Source: Pachyseris speciosa
Taxonomy: Eukaryota > Cnidaria > Anthozoa > Scleractinia > Pachyseridae
Assembly: GCA_016490735.1 (NCBI GenBank)
Contig: JAEMWC010000157.1
Span: 1,122,501 to 1,186,500 of the forward strand
Reading direction: 5' to 3'
Length of the DNA stretch: 64,000 nt
This document shows positions 47,408-60,765 of the stretch, one piece after another. Position 1 is the first letter of the stretch; each line of letters opens with the position of its first letter. The position numbers and the translations under genes were made by a program. The notes under the pieces are model-generated. The model searched no databases. It was not told where the DNA came from and saw only the letters and a program-made list of their open reading frames with translations.

Positions 47408-50400
47408 TAAATCGCCCTTTACGCTTCTCTCGTGCTTAGCAATCCCCCGCGTGATAAGAATCCCTGTTTAAGCCTCGTGTGCAAGATAGTTGTTACCTCT
47501 TTTCTTTCTATCTTTTTGCTTTCATTATAATAATGTTATTTGTAGTGTAGCAAAATAAAAATAAATAAATAAATAAAGTTCTTTCGACTTCGGATGAATC
47601 CAACCAAACAGAACATTTTAGACACCGAGTGTTTGCCAGGATGCGTAAGTCAGACCTACTTACCCCCCAAGTTAAAATAAGATACAATTGTATTAGGCCT
47701 GTACGAGTGTCACGATTGTGCTGGGCAATTTTTGAACACCTTTTGGCGTTTGGAGCAACCTTTTACAGTTCTAGAAACCTCGAGCAAGTTTTGCCTTTCT
47801 GAGCAAATACAGCACATATCAAGCACAAAAAAATCAAAGTGAATGATTTCGCAGAAAACGCCCATTTATGCAAATTTATTGAATATATACGTATATATAC
47901 GTTTCAAACAAATAACCTGTCACCTGACAGCGTTTCCCAGGCCTTTTGCGATCCTTGCGATCCTTGTCTATTAGTTAACGGGTAACCAGCCTCTGTAGAA
48001 ATCACTGAGTGTTTTTTTTGTGTGTGTTTTCTGACCAATGCATTTGGCTCACAGCAAGAGTATGCCCTTTATGATTACCTTGAAGCCTTTGTCACGCTTC
48101 GATATAACAATTAGTGCAAAGAGGGTTTAACAGTTTGATTTCGTACATGGTTTTAGACTCTTAGAAAGTAGAATCATGAGAACAGAGGAGTTTTACCATA
48201 ACTGAATGTAATCGCTAGATTTAGTTTTGATTAAGTTCTATCATATCGTTCAGCAAGGCCCACAATCGTTTTCCCTTGGTCTTTTTGGGTAACCCCGCCC
48301 ATATAGAATGAAAAATTAAAAATTATCATCATCATTAACAACATGATCATCATCATCATCATTAATTTATGTAACTGTCTCAAGACTAGTGCAAGGACTA
48401 AACAAACAACCTGAAAGACATTCTTAACCTTTTTAACTTTCATTCTACTAAAACCATCGATCTGGATTGATCCAATGAAATTGTAATTCCGCAATCGGGA
48501 GAGAATGCATGGTGTTGATCATTCCCAGTTTCTTCTCACATGGCACTGACATGTTTTAGTTAATTATCACGCTAATTATGGCCAGGTTTGGCCAAACTTA
48601 GTGCTATGCATGTGAAGAAAATACCTTAACTTAAGTCTTTTTATTTTGACGGATCACGATCTCATGTCTGATCCAACGTTTTCCTCAAGTTTGAGCGTAC
48701 ACGCTTCTTGCAGTGGTTTTCATAACTTTCAAATTGTCATCAATATCACACTCCTTTTCGCAATAACGGGTGTATAATAGGCCGCTTAAAGAGGCTTCCG
48801 TGTCCTGCAGAGCCTCTGGCGAGAGCAAAATCAAGGAAAATGCCCGGGGTTGAATATATGACACTATCCGGAATTTGAGTAACCAATCAAAGGGCTAAAA
48901 TCATTTGCCTCTGGTTTGGCATACACACACTAAACAGGACCTTCTTTCGTCCACTGGGGGTATGGGGGCAACAGCCAGTTTGACTGGTGATATGTGACCA
49001 TGAGGCTTCTCTTGTGACAGGAGGTCAGCGCACCGTTAGCCTCCACCCTACACGGAGAAGTATGATAGGATAGATCAAAGGACGTTCTGCTTCTAAACTC
49101 TTTTCGATAAGTATCTGAGTTATTTTGCGTCCCTCCAAGGTTTGTTTGTGGAGGTAAACTGCCCAAAGACGCGATCATCCGAAATGAGGTCAAGATTCTG
49201 CACTTAACTGTTCGACAGCTACAAAACCTCTGAACTTTCTTCCACCACTACTGATAGTCTTTCGCCATGAATATCTTCCCGTCAGTCTCCGAGAATGCAA
49301 TCAGGTTTTCGGCATCCCGCCGTTCTATAGTTTCCAAATCCTCATTCTAAGCGGGAAGGAGGAGAGGAGGTTCCTGAAGAAGGCTTCTTTCCATTAATAA
49401 TTAACGTAGCTGGATCAAATCTTAGGACAGTACAGACTCGTGGTGATATTTGGGGTTTGGGTCTGTAGGGGTCGGGGGTCGAACCGTGAGCTTTTTTACT
49501 TTTTGACAGCTTAGAAAGCACCGCACTGTAACCGTCACTTTACTCTTGTCCCTGGGTACGCGCGTTTATAACTTTTCGTTCTCAAATCCTCACGTTTCGA
49601 GAAAGAAAAATGGAAAAACGTCCATCGCTGAGTATGCAAATGACAACTGGCTTAAATGCTTGCGTTCTGACATGTACCACCTTTTTTCTGTTTCTGTTTC
49701 TGTTTATTGATATTCAGTTAAGAGTTACCAAACAAAGACTTTTGGAGTAATTTGCCCAAATGGAAAGCTCAATAAAACATTATCGAGTATCTCTCTGCTC
49801 ATCTTCCGCGGTCGAAATGACAAACATGATGCTGTGGAAACAGACGAAGGAAAAGGAGAAAATATTGAAAACCTGATCTGAATCAAAAGTCCTGACAAGG
49901 CAACCAGCTTATTTACAAATAAATTAACGCTTTCCTTCGTGTTCGCACAGATGTGACGGTACAACTGAGTTACAGAAGGAACACTTACGAGAATCATGTG
50001 ATTAATAACATTTTTCCAAATTTCTCATAAAAAGGTAATCTGCTTACGACATTCAAACATTTTGAGAGTACACGACTTAAAATTTTTAACTTGGCGTCGA
50101 CATCACAGCAAATAAGAATTGTTATTCTCTGTCTGTCAGGGTTTCCCCTGGCATTTTGATAGATTTCCCGGCCGTTCTGTTGCCCGGTTATCCATTTATA
50201 CCCCTGGTTTGAGAGACAATTAAAGGGAAACTTGTTGTTTAAGGGAAAAAAAAAACATAATAAAAAAGACAATCACTGAAGTCAAGGAAGCAAACCGCTT
50301 TCATGTAGGCTGTCCTTTGTGCCACTCTGCCGTAGCCTAGGACAAGCGTTCCCATTTCCCGCGCAATTTTTTCGGCAGAATTCGAAAATATGTACGGACG

Positions 50401-50739
50401 AGAGGCGAGAAAAGCCGCGAGGTGCTTCTGGCGGGGATGAAGAAATTGCGAACCAAATGGCTCAATGGGCTGGGCTGCTTAGATCCTACAATTGTCCTCA
50501 GTTTTACCTGGGACTGCTTTTCCCATGTGTTCGTGTTATCTGTGCTAACATTTCCACACTTTTGCATCTTGTTCATTGGCCCCTCTCAAAGTTGGATGTT
50601 TCACAGATACAAAATGCATAAACCTTCCCACTTGCGCCTTACCATTATAACGGGTGGAGGGAAAGGAAGCGGAGGTAAGGCGAATTTTATCAACCTTCCC
50701 TAGGGATTTGACAATTAAGGATTGCAAGAAAGGAGCACG

Positions 50740-51822
50740 TTTCGCAGGAGTACATCACGCAACACCAAGACATGTTGTTTTACGATCACAAGGTAACGGC
50801 TCCATTAGGGAAAGATCTTTTCGCCTTACTTGTATAAGACATCAATTAAAAATTAGTTTCGTAATATGACTTTTCATATATTTACCACAAAAAAGTAAAA
50901 CAAAACCAACTACTAAGAGAACTATTTATTCATATAATCATATAATAGGATTTACTTTCATTCAGGTTGTACATATTGTTTTTATACAGTACACCACAAA
51001 AAAAAAAAAAAAAACACACCACACCACACCGGGAACTACGTCCCCTACTCTTTTCGAACAGCGTGTGGGTTCTTTTACGTCCCACAGAATCATCAACAAA
51101 AATAAAAAATAAAATAAAAAATCTGCCACTTTCTACTTGTTAGGCAATCAACCCTAAATATATCCCTAGAAAATACTGTCAATTTAACCTTTCATTCATT
51201 TTGAGTCTGTACGAATTCCTGATGTGCGACTCTTCCTACCAAACCTAACTAAGTGATGTCGTTGAATAACCCTGCTTGGAGATTTCGGTTTGTTTATCGG
51301 TATTTTCTCGAGATTCATTTCACTTATTGAGCGTTCTTTGGAATGGAAAGGTAGACAACATTTTCACGTTTTGGTATTTGACTATTACCAGATCATTACC
51401 AATACAAATTCACCATAAACCAGTATTAGTTATCGATTCACAGTATGCACAAAAACTTTTTCAAACACATTCAACGCATAACGTAAAAACTGAAGTTTCT
51501 GCATAAAACACTCAATTCCGTTATCAACAAAATTCTACCGTAACAATCTTTAAGAGGTATTGCAAAAGCTCGGTACTAAAATTATAGTTATATTGAGGCC
51601 ACTCAGCTGGCGGCAAACAAACATCCTTTCTTATGATAAGCTACACTGTAGATACATAACTTGCTTTTCTGACCAAAATAAAGACACTTTTTCTAATTTC
51701 TAAATTTGCTTTGGCTTTTTGAATGATATTACTAAATAACTGTAGAAAATAATGTTAAAAAATACTGAGTTAGTCTGAAACATAAAGGTTACGTCTTTCC
51801 TCGACCCTTTCACTTAATTAGA
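50740..51822 (-). other. 3' flank of TRIM-NHL copy 2
   Basis: Shares blocks with 3290-4760 (for example AACCTTTCATTC, CTAAGTGATGTCG, CCACTCAGCTGGCGGC). A SINE 3' end is inserted at about 51000-51090 beside an A run. No coding. Confidence 0.55.
51000..51090 (-). mobile_element. 5'-truncated SINE with poly-A/T tail
   Basis: The CACACCACACCGGGAACTAC...ACGTCCCACAGAATCA segment matches the 3' part of the SINE at 42470-42780, next to an A19 run. Confidence 0.6.
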
Positions 51823-54215
51823 TTACTGTTTCCATTCAAATATTTGAATGCGATTGTTCGACCACTCACACACCACAATGTCACCGTTACGTACATTAGC
51901 AACAGACGTTGGGTTTTTAAATTCTCCTAAGTTACTGCCTTCTGTTCCAAACTTGCCAACAAACCTGCCATTCAGCTCAAACACCTGTATTCTGTGATTG
52001 TTCCTATCACACACCATCAGTTGTTTCGACTTGGTCACAGACAAACAACAGGGAAAATTAAACTCACCATCCCCTCCCCCGTGCTGCCCGAATTTATACT
52101 GAAATTCACCCTCCCTGTTGAACACTTTAATGCAGTGTTCACCTGTGTCTGACACTATCAGATATTTATCACACTGAACACAGTGGACAGGAAAACTAAG
52201 AGAACCAGGCCCACCTATCTTGCTTACAAACTTACCATCGGTTGTGAAGATCTTAATAAGTTTGTTGCTTGAATCAGCAACAATAATGTTACCACTGGAA
52301 TCCAATGATAAATACCAAGGGAAATAGAGCTGACTATCCAGGTTTCCTTTCCCACCAAACTCACGCATGTACTTCGCCTCCTGGTGAAAATCTGTATTCT
52401 ATGGTTATCACAGTCTGCTACAAAAATGTTACCATTATTGTCAAAGCATATTCCACGAGGATTATTAAATTCTCCCTCTCTGGTACCATACCGACCAAAG
52501 GAATTTAACTGCTTCCCACCCCTGTCGAAGATCTGAACCCTGTGATTCCATTGGTCAGTTACTGCTATCTTATTCGTGTTACTCACTGCCACCCCCAAGG
52601 GCTGTTAAACATTCGTTTAGAGGAACCTCCCTTCCCAAAAGACGAAAGAGGTTTGAGCTGCAATGGTGTTTCTGACATACCCTGAGAGCAAGCTCCCTGC
52701 TGTGCTGAAAAATAGCGAGAGGCACTCGGGGAAGGAGAGAGCCCCCCGCTATTTTTGCCCCGAGAAGAAAGATCCGCGGAGCTGACAGCCTGCTCGCGGG
52801 ATTTTACTAGCAAATCATAAGGACTACCAAAAACGTGTTGCCCGTTTACCTTAACGCTAATGAAATACATGCCTTGATTTCTGGGACAGTAGCTAATCTC
52901 ATATTGTCCAGTCTTATTATCATGTATTTGCACTTCCATTTTGCAATCTCTCTTTTGTTCGTCTTCGATCCCAACAGTCACAAGATCGTTCTCGTTGTAA
53001 CGCGTAGTTTTCTCGTAGTCTCTCGTGATTACATTAAACTTTGACTCAACTCCAGCAAAAGCTTCTTTCAGTCCTTGGCCTTCAGCGATTGATTGGCTTG
53101 CTTTTGTTCGGTGCGGTATCTCTAGGGACCCGATTTCTTCGCTGGTGACAGTATCTAACAACTTTTTATTTTGAACGAAAATCAAAGCTGAGTGGGTTTC
53201 AAGCACACATACTGGCTTGGTTTCAACAACTTTTACAGAGATTGTGACTAATGAATTCTTGAGTTGGATTATCTCTGCATTCACCCCTCGATTAATCAGT
53301 TTATCAGCTTCGTCCAGCGACGATTCCATCATCTTTATGCCGTTCTCTATTTCACTGCGTTTTTTTGTTAGACATTCAAGTGATTTCTCTGTCTGCTGTT
53401 TTACCTCGTCGAGCAAAGCTGCTTTCTTCGCTTCAATGACCGCAATCAACATTTCAGCAAATGTCTGAATATTTGCCATCAAGTCTTCGCTTTGCTGAAA
53501 CACCTTAACGCAATCTTCGTCAATTTGGCGTAGAATGTCTTTCTTTGGTTGTAAGTTCTGTCTCTGTGTTCTCACCAGAGTTTTTATTTCCACCTTTTGT
53601 CTTTCGACTTCGTCTTCTATGTCCTCTAATGCGTGACCAGAATGTTCTAGAGAGCAACACTCTCGGCAGGCTGCCATTTTGCAGTTCTTGCAGTAGTACT
53701 TCAGTTCTTCATTTTGATGTCGTTGTTTTGGACAAAACGCGGGTCGCTTTAATACTTCCTCATAGTCCTCGTCTTTGAACTCTTTGAGAGCCAGAGCTCG
53801 GTGATTTCTGCTGTTTCGGATTCTTTTGTGTTCGTTGGCGCATTCTTTACAATATAACATGCAACACTGGAAGCAATAAGAGCTCTCAGGGCTTTGCTCG
53901 TTACAATTTCCACACGTTACTTGGGTGGTACTGCATTCTCTATTGCCAGCATATCAATCAAGCCATTCAGGTAAAAGTTCTTTCGAAGATCGTTTAGATC
54001 GCCGCTTTCAGGCACGGTGCTACAGGATCTGCAGGTCGGGCAGATAACTGTATCCTGGCGACTGGTTGTACTTTGACTTGTCTGGTGCCATCGTATTAAG
54101 CACTGCAAACAGAAACTGTGCAAACAGGAAAGATTTCTGGGATCTGTAAATATCTCCGAACACACGCGCAAGTCACTTCTTCACGGAGATCGTGAAGCAA
54201 CGTTTGGGTGCCCAT
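51823..54215 (-). pseudogene. TRIM-NHL copy 2 (RING, B-box, coiled coil, filamin, NHL), frameshifted
   Basis: The minus strand holds the complete domain series. From ATG 54215: RING (DPRNLSCLHSFCLQC...CPTC), a B-box starting CGNC, then a 425-residue open frame with second B-box (FCPKQRHQNEELKYYC..C...CCSLEHSGH), coiled coil and filamin domain (GQYEISYCPRNQGMY, GSPYDLLVK). NHL blades run to the stop at 51823 (VVCEWSNNRIQIFEWKQ). Four one-base losses break it, near 54170, 53945, 52592-52596 (G5) and 52385. It is the most complete TRIM in the window. If the breaks are assembly errors, the protein would be a TRIM2/3/71-type ligase. Confidence 0.8.
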
Positions 54216-55549
54216 GTTGTTACATATTCTAGTTCAACAGAAACAAGCGAGCAGTATAGTTTATGGTGTTCAAAGGTTTCAGCTTGAATCTTTCTCGAAA
54301 TGATTCTTCGTTTCTAAATTCTCACGAATCGTAACCACGCCCAGTATTATTTTATAACTTGTCAATAAAAGCGATGATTGAAACAGTTGAATATGGCACA
54401 AACGTCCGAGAGATACATGGCCGTTTACGTTTTGAAACTCTAAGATAAAGACATACAGCTTCTCTCTAAGTAGTCTTTTCAATAAACTTTTTCCTGTTTT
54501 GACTTGATCTTCTAAGTTACGCAACCGACGATTTTCAATACTACTTTTTATTAATATACATTAAGGTGGACGCGTGATTGAGCAAAAGTCAGTCTTGAAT
54601 GCCGGCTTGATCGTCGCGAGAAACATTTGATGAGAATATAATAACCATCAATTCATTACTTGCGAGCTAAACTGGGCATTTGGGTTGGACTGAATGTGAT
54701 TTTCTTAGCTTCTGGAGCAGGAAGTAACTTCTCTATTCTCGCTGATGTTTAAACCTTTATGTAAAATGGCATCTATAATGTTCCTGTGATGAATTGATGA
54801 GGATCAAACGGTTAGTTTGCTCTATGATAAAATGAGGCAAACGAAATAAACGTTAGGGACGAATTGCTCGGACCAATTGATTGATAAAACTATAAAGTGC
54901 GGTATAATTGTGAAAAAATTTCAGTTTATCTCGGCTTTGTTTGCAAACAAATCGTCGGACCGAAACAATGTGTTAATGTTTTGAACTTGTCAAGTTATTT
55001 TAAGGATTTTGAATACCTGTAATGAGACGTTGCGCTAGCTAAAGGCCTCGGTCTACTGGCTAAACTCAAAAGACGCTGGCTCTTTGTCTCAGTACAACGA
55101 AAGGAAGTTCTAACTGTTAATTAGTTGTTTTCTAGACATCGAGACATGTACATAACAAACGTTCATCAGGTATTGATGCATCGAGACCGTGATAACAAAC
55201 TTGTGAGGTGGATTGAGTTCATGTCACCCCACATTTATCATTATTAGAGACCAATAAGCTTTTGTTGAGATGAACCATTTTGAAAGAAATTATGATGTAC
55301 TACGCTATAAAAGCCGGTTCTGAAATTGCATCGCAAAACTAGTGGGGAAAATTAGTTCAAGAGAACTTCTGTTTCTTGCTATGATCAGGAATCAAAGTGA
55401 AAAAGAGTTCGATGCATTATTTTCCATAAGGGTAGGCGAACATTGTTTGACTTCTTGTATTGAATTCAATATTTTATTGCCTTGGATGGTACTTTACTAT
55501 TAAAAGGCTTTAACAAGCCCCTGATATCAAAACAACAATTTTCGCTACA

Positions 55550-55691
55550 CCCCCCCCCCCCCTCCCCCCTCCTTCCCAAATGACCTACCTCCACCTTCTT
55601 TTTCGATATCAATAACGTCACATAGGCTTTGCTCCATCCTACGAAAGTTGTTTATGCTACAGGCCGGGGGAGGGGGGAGGGGGGGGGGGGG
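55550..55691. repeat. Oligo-C and oligo-G inverted pair
   Basis: C13-T-C6-T at 55550-55570 faces the inverse G6-A-G13 at about 55672-55691, 100 bases apart. Able to form a GC stem or quadruplex; also prone to misassembly. Confidence 0.8.
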
Positions 55692-55984
55692 TGGTTTTAA
55701 TTGTTTCGTTTCAACTGTTTGATCTTTACGAATGTGAACCCACTTGCACCCCTCTCAGCACCCTGCGCGAAAGTGCTGTGGTGTTTTCGGAATACAAAGT
55801 TTTAGTACTTTATTTTACTTTTAGCTTTGTTTCTGAGGTGATGTTAGACCTGCCGACAGAGTTGGAAGTCAGTATTAAAGCAGAAAAAAAGGTCTTTGTT
55901 AGTGAGTTGTCCCCATGTCCCCACGCCAGAGTAAGACAAGTAGAAACAATACACGGACAAAGTAGCTTCGATTTTGTTCGGGTA

Positions 55985-56055
55985 AACCCTAGCCCTAACG
56001 TAAACCCTAGACCAAAATTTAAACCCAACCCTAACCGTAATCCCAACCCAGCTAT
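55985..56055. repeat. CCCTAA-like degenerate repeat
   Basis: Same kind of mixture as 3010-3110, including CTAGACCAAAA(C/T)TTAAAC. Confidence 0.6.
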
Positions 56056-57261
56056 AAACGATCCATAGCATTTCTTGACTCTTTACTTGACTCTGTCCTA
56101 AGGCACTGGAGGTTCAAGGTTTCTGAAAACGTCATTCTGACGTAGCTATTTTTAATCCGTGGAGCTACAACAACGGCCCAAGTTCGGTTTGCTTCGGTTC
56201 GGTTTCAGCCATTTTTCATATTTAGTGGCTGCCTGATGAGCATCATTAAGCGTGACGGTAGCTAAGAGTCCACTATATCACATTTTCTGCACAAGCCTTC
56301 GCGGAGATGATTTAGATTTTCAAAACTATCTTCCCATTATACATGAAAAACTTCAAACGTTAAAAGAGATCGCAAATTGCAAAAAAGCTCTTTCTAAATT
56401 GCATCGCACTTGGGCCATTCTACTCTAAAATATGTTTACTGTCTTTTCATTACATATTATCTTTGTTAGTGGCATTATACTCTTTACAAGTAATTTTAGT
56501 TTGTTCTTGTTACCAATGAAGTGTCTTCGGGATCATTTGGTAGTCGTCGTACGTGCTTTCTTGTTAGTATTTTTAGTACTTTTGTAATCATTTCTTTTAC
56601 TTTGTTGTTTCAGTGTTGATGATGTGTATTTGTTGTTTCAATTTGCAAATAAATTCATTAAAAAAAAAAAAGCTACGAGTCCACTTAGAATCGAGCGAGG
56701 TGATGTACTTTGTTGTCCAATTTGGCTTGTCACGCGACGAACTGGGAATTTGGCCGGTCGGACACTTAGTACCTTTGGGACTCGACTATTGATGAATTTC
56801 TCGACCTACCGCCTCATATTTTGGATTTTGTGAGCACTGAAGATGACTACAAGCACGAATTTTTGGCGGTAGGTCGGAGTGGCTGTAGACTAGAAGAAGG
56901 ACTGAATTTTGTTACAATGGTTGAAGTTTAGTTTTTAGACGATGATTTCTTTAAAAAACATAAAGGCAAAAAGAGGTATTTTCGTGGTTTCTCTGACGTT
57001 AAAAACCGTCAGTTTCGTTCTTGTCGAAACTCAAAAGGCCGTATTTGGTAAAAATCACTACGTTTCTTGCGTTTATTGGATATCCAGATTTAAAGGACAT
57101 TCCATTTCGTGCTCAAAACTGACAGTTAAGGCAATATTCGTGCGATTGAGAAAGTTGCAATGTTTTGAAGCATGGCAGTCTTGTGCAGCCGGTTTCGGCC
57201 GGTGTAGGAGTCAATGGGTTAAGCGGCTATAAACGATGTTTAGGTTAACTCCCGCCTTAAG

Positions 57262-58017
57262 AGGCTTTTATTGTTTAGTTTTATTATTATAGGAATCAAT
57301 TACTGTCACCGTTAATTTTAACCAAAACCCTGTCAATCAAACGATTGTTTCAAAGGAGACCTAGTCCTTAAAACGAAGACGGGGCACATGAAGTACTGGA
57401 GAGTAAGGACATTTAGGAGCCAAATTAGGAAAGATGAATGACCTGATATAGATGGAAGTTAGGATTACTGCAGAAAAAAATACAGGAGTTACTCTTAGCG
57501 ATTACAAAAATACCATAGACTAAAGTAGAGATCACAGGATGTGAGTGTTGGCCAAAGTAGGCCACTACCTACTTTAGAACAAAAAGAAGAGACAGAAAAA
57601 GAGAGAACTCTGAGCTTTAATATAAAATGTTTTTATAAAGGCTAAGACTAGGAAACAAATATATACTAGTTATGCAACGCTTTCGAGTGGTATACCATGG
57701 AATATCCCACGAGTCACTTGTATTTTCTCGGTATACACGCGAGCCTTTAGTAATAATCCTTATGAGATAAACCACAAGCTACAATTATATAAAAAAATTC
57801 TCTTTCAGCCACTTATCTGGCGGCCAGCTAACCTACTTTGTTATAGTGGGTTACATCGACAAAACATCGACAAAATAAGACCGCATGACATGCTTCTAAT
57901 TTTCTAAATTTGTTGTTGCTTTTTTAATGATTAATGATATGACTACACAACTGTAGGAAAGAAAATTGAACTGGATTCAAACATAAACGTTACAACTTTC
58001 CTTATGGGCTGACGATA
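57262..58017 (-). other. 3' flank of TRIM-NHL copy 3
   Basis: 57270-57340 matches 3196-3262, and 57750-58017 matches 4488-4750, with unrelated DNA between them. No gene. Confidence 0.6.
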
Positions 58018-60765
58018 ACAATTTCTATTCAAATATTTGAATGCGATTGTTGCACAACTCAGACACCACAATTCTATCATTACTCAAAACAGCAACAGAC
58101 GTTGGGCCATTAAATTCCTCTAAGTTCTCCTAAGTTCCTTTTGTTCCAAACTTGCCAACAAACCTACCATTCAGCTCAAACACCTGTATTCTGTGATTGC
58201 CCTCGTCACACACCATCAGGTGTTTCGACTTGGTCACCGCCAAACAACGGGGATAATTAAACTCACCATCCCCTCTCCCCTTCCGCCCGAACTTATACTG
58301 AAATTTACCCTCTCTGCTGAACACTTTGATGCAGTGTTCACGGCTGTCTGACACTATGAGATATTCATCACACTGAACACAGTGGACAGGCCAACTAAAA
58401 GAGCGAGGCCCACCTATCTTCCTTACAAACTCACCATGGGTTGTAAAGATCTTAATGAGCTTGTTGAAGCTATCAGTAACAATGACGTTACCACTGACAT
58501 CCAATGATAAACTGCTAGGATAACGGAGCTGACTATCAAGGCTTCCATAACCACCAAACTCACCCATGCACCTCCCCTCCCTCGGGACCTGGTTACCACA
58601 GTCTGCTACGAAAATGTTACCATTATTATCAAAGCATATCCCACGAGGAGTATTAAACTTTCCCTTGTTGGTACCTTCGTAACCAAAATATGTTAAGTAG
58701 TTACCACTACTGTCGAAGATCTGAACCCTGTTGTTGTGTTGGTTAGTTACTGCTATCTCATCAGTGTTAAGCCCCGGCTACACGTTCAAACATTGTTAGA
58801 AGAACACGTCCCAACATTATTGTAAGAACGCTTCTAAAAATGTTGGATACGCATATAACATTTTTGGAAACACGTCGATTCGGCGGTCTGACTTCAGCAA
58901 TTTCCTCCTCTGCCATTGGGCTTTCGGATTGGAGACTGGGCCTTTAACTCTGATTGGTCTTTGCAATACAACATTGTTGAAAGGGCGGCTACACGCTTCA
59001 ACATTTGCTGTATGTTGGAGAAAATGTTTGATCGAAATCAAAACATTCTTCCAACAAAAAATGTTGAACAAACGTCATCAAACATGCATGCTACACGTTC
59101 TAACATTGTTCATCCAACAAATATTTTATAACAATGTTTGAACGTGTAGCCGGGGCTTTACTGACTACCACCCCCAAGGACCGTAAAACATTCCCACAGA
59201 GGATCCTTTCTCCCCGAAACTTAAAAGTGGTTTGAACTGCAATGGTGTCCCTGACATAGCACGAGAGCAAGCTCCCTGCCCCGGTGAAAAATAGCGAGAG
59301 GCACCCGGGGAAGGAGAGTGCCCCCGCTGTTTTTGCCCCGAGAGGAAAGATTCCCGGAGTTGACAGTCTTCGTGCGGCATTTTATTAGCAAATCATAAGG
59401 ACTACCACAAACGTGTTCCCCGTTTACCTTAGTGCTAATTGAATACCTGCCTTGATCTCTGGGACAATAACTAATCTGATAGTGTTCAGTTTTGTTATCA
59501 TGTATTCGTACATCTGTCTGGCACTCTCGCCTTTGTTCGTCTTGGATCTCCACCGAAACTCGGTCTCGTTCATTGTAACATTGTTTACCCTCTGCGTTTT
59601 TTGTCGTCAAAATGAAATGTGCTTCACGTCCAGCAACTGCTTCAGTCAGTGCTTTGCCGTCAGCGATTGATTGGCTTGCTTTTGTTCGGTGAGGTATCTC
59701 TAAGGACCCCATTTCTGCGTTGGTGACAGTGTCTAACAACTTTTGATTTTGAACGAAAACTAAAGCTAAGGGACTTTCAGGGTCAAGCTTGACAGGCATG
59801 GTTTGAACAACTTTCACAAAGATTGTGTCTAATGAATTCTTGAGTTGGATTATCTCTGCATTCGCTCCTCGATTTATTAGTTTACCAGATTTTTCTAGCG
59901 ACGATTCTATGACCTCCATGTCATTCTCTATTTCGCTGCGTTACTTTGTTAGACATTCAAATGATTTGTCCGTCTGCTGTTTCACTTCGGCGAAAAAACG
60001 TTCCTTCTTCGTTTCAATGACCGTAATACTTGTCAGCAAATGTCTGAACATTTGCCATCAAGTCTTCGCTTTGCTGAAACACTTTAACGCAATCTTCATC
60101 AATTTGGCGTAGAGTGTCTTGTTTTGCCTGTAAGTTTTGCCTCTGTGTTTTCACCAGAGTTTTTATTTCGACCTTTTGTCTTTTATGTGCTCTAATGCGT
60201 GACCAGAATGCTGTCGTAAGCAACACATTTGGCAGGCTGCCAGTAGTACTTTAGTTCTTCATTTTGATGTCGTTGTTGGGGACAAAACGCGGGTCGCTTA
60301 AAAGTCCTCATAGTCCTCGTCGTTAAACTCTTTGAGTGGCAGAACTCGGTCATTTCTGCTGCTTCTCATTCTATTGTGTTCATTTCCGCATTCTTCACCA
60401 TATAACATGCAACACTGGAAGCAATTAGAGTTCTCAGGGCTTTGCTCGTTACAATTTCCACAAGTTACTTGGGTGGTATTGCATTCTCTAATTGCCAGCA
60501 CATCAATCAAACTATTCAGGTAAAAGCTGTTTAAAAGATCGTTTAGATCGCCGCTTTCAGGCACAGTGCTATAGGATCTGCAGGTCGGGCAGATGATTGT
60601 ATCTTGGCGATTGGTTGTACTTTGACTTGTCTGGTGCCATCGTATTAAGCACCGCAAAAAGAAACTGTGTAAACAGGAAAGATTTCTGGGATCTGTAAGT
60701 ATCTCCGAACAAACCGCACAAGTCACTTCTCCACGGAGATCGTGAAGCAACGTTTGGTTGTCCAT
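58018..60765 (-). pseudogene. TRIM-NHL copy 3, heavily decayed
   Basis: Starts at ATG 60765 with MDNQTLLHDLRGEVTC and an intact RING (CAVCSEILTDPRNLSCLHSF, CPTC), but one ring Cys (position of CLHSFC) is Phe. The first B-box is readable; the frame then ends at 60298. The second B-box has lost bases near 60240. A stop lies at about 59943 in the coiled coil. The filamin domain and linker (59221-59919) are open. A MITE is inserted at 58770-59157, and the NHL part (58130-58567) ends in a tandem duplication of CTCCTAAGTT that shifts frame. Clearly non-functional. Confidence 0.85.
58770..59157. mobile_element. MITE with TTA target duplication inside TRIM copy 3
   Basis: Ends AGCCCCGGCTACACGTTCAA inverted at the right, with TTA outside both (58767-58769, 59158-59160). 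The uninterrupted paralogues have a single TTA at this site. The interior repeats AACATTGTT/AACAATGTT motifs. Harbinger-like. Confidence 0.85.

Larger units (their letters stand above)
46382..50730. other. Long stretch without a recognisable gene
   Basis: AT-rich, with scattered short ORFs lacking motifs. Landmarks: pentamer microsatellite (46987-47061), a candidate MITE (47150-47407), an AATAAA-rich spot at 47545-47580, and (ATC)n at 48325-48365. Nothing else can be supported. Confidence 0.5.
54216..57240. other. Stretch without a recognisable gene
   Basis: Upstream of TRIM copy 2. Contains the C13/G13 inverted pair (55550-55691), a CCCTAA-like block (55985-56055) and a retroposed-looking A12 tail after CAAATAAATTC at about 56645-56671. 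ORFs are short and without motif. Confidence 0.5.

Noticed and set aside
48930..49193. 87-codon minus-strand ORF
   Set aside because: Open and not low-complexity, but no motif, splice context or neighbouring exon to support it.
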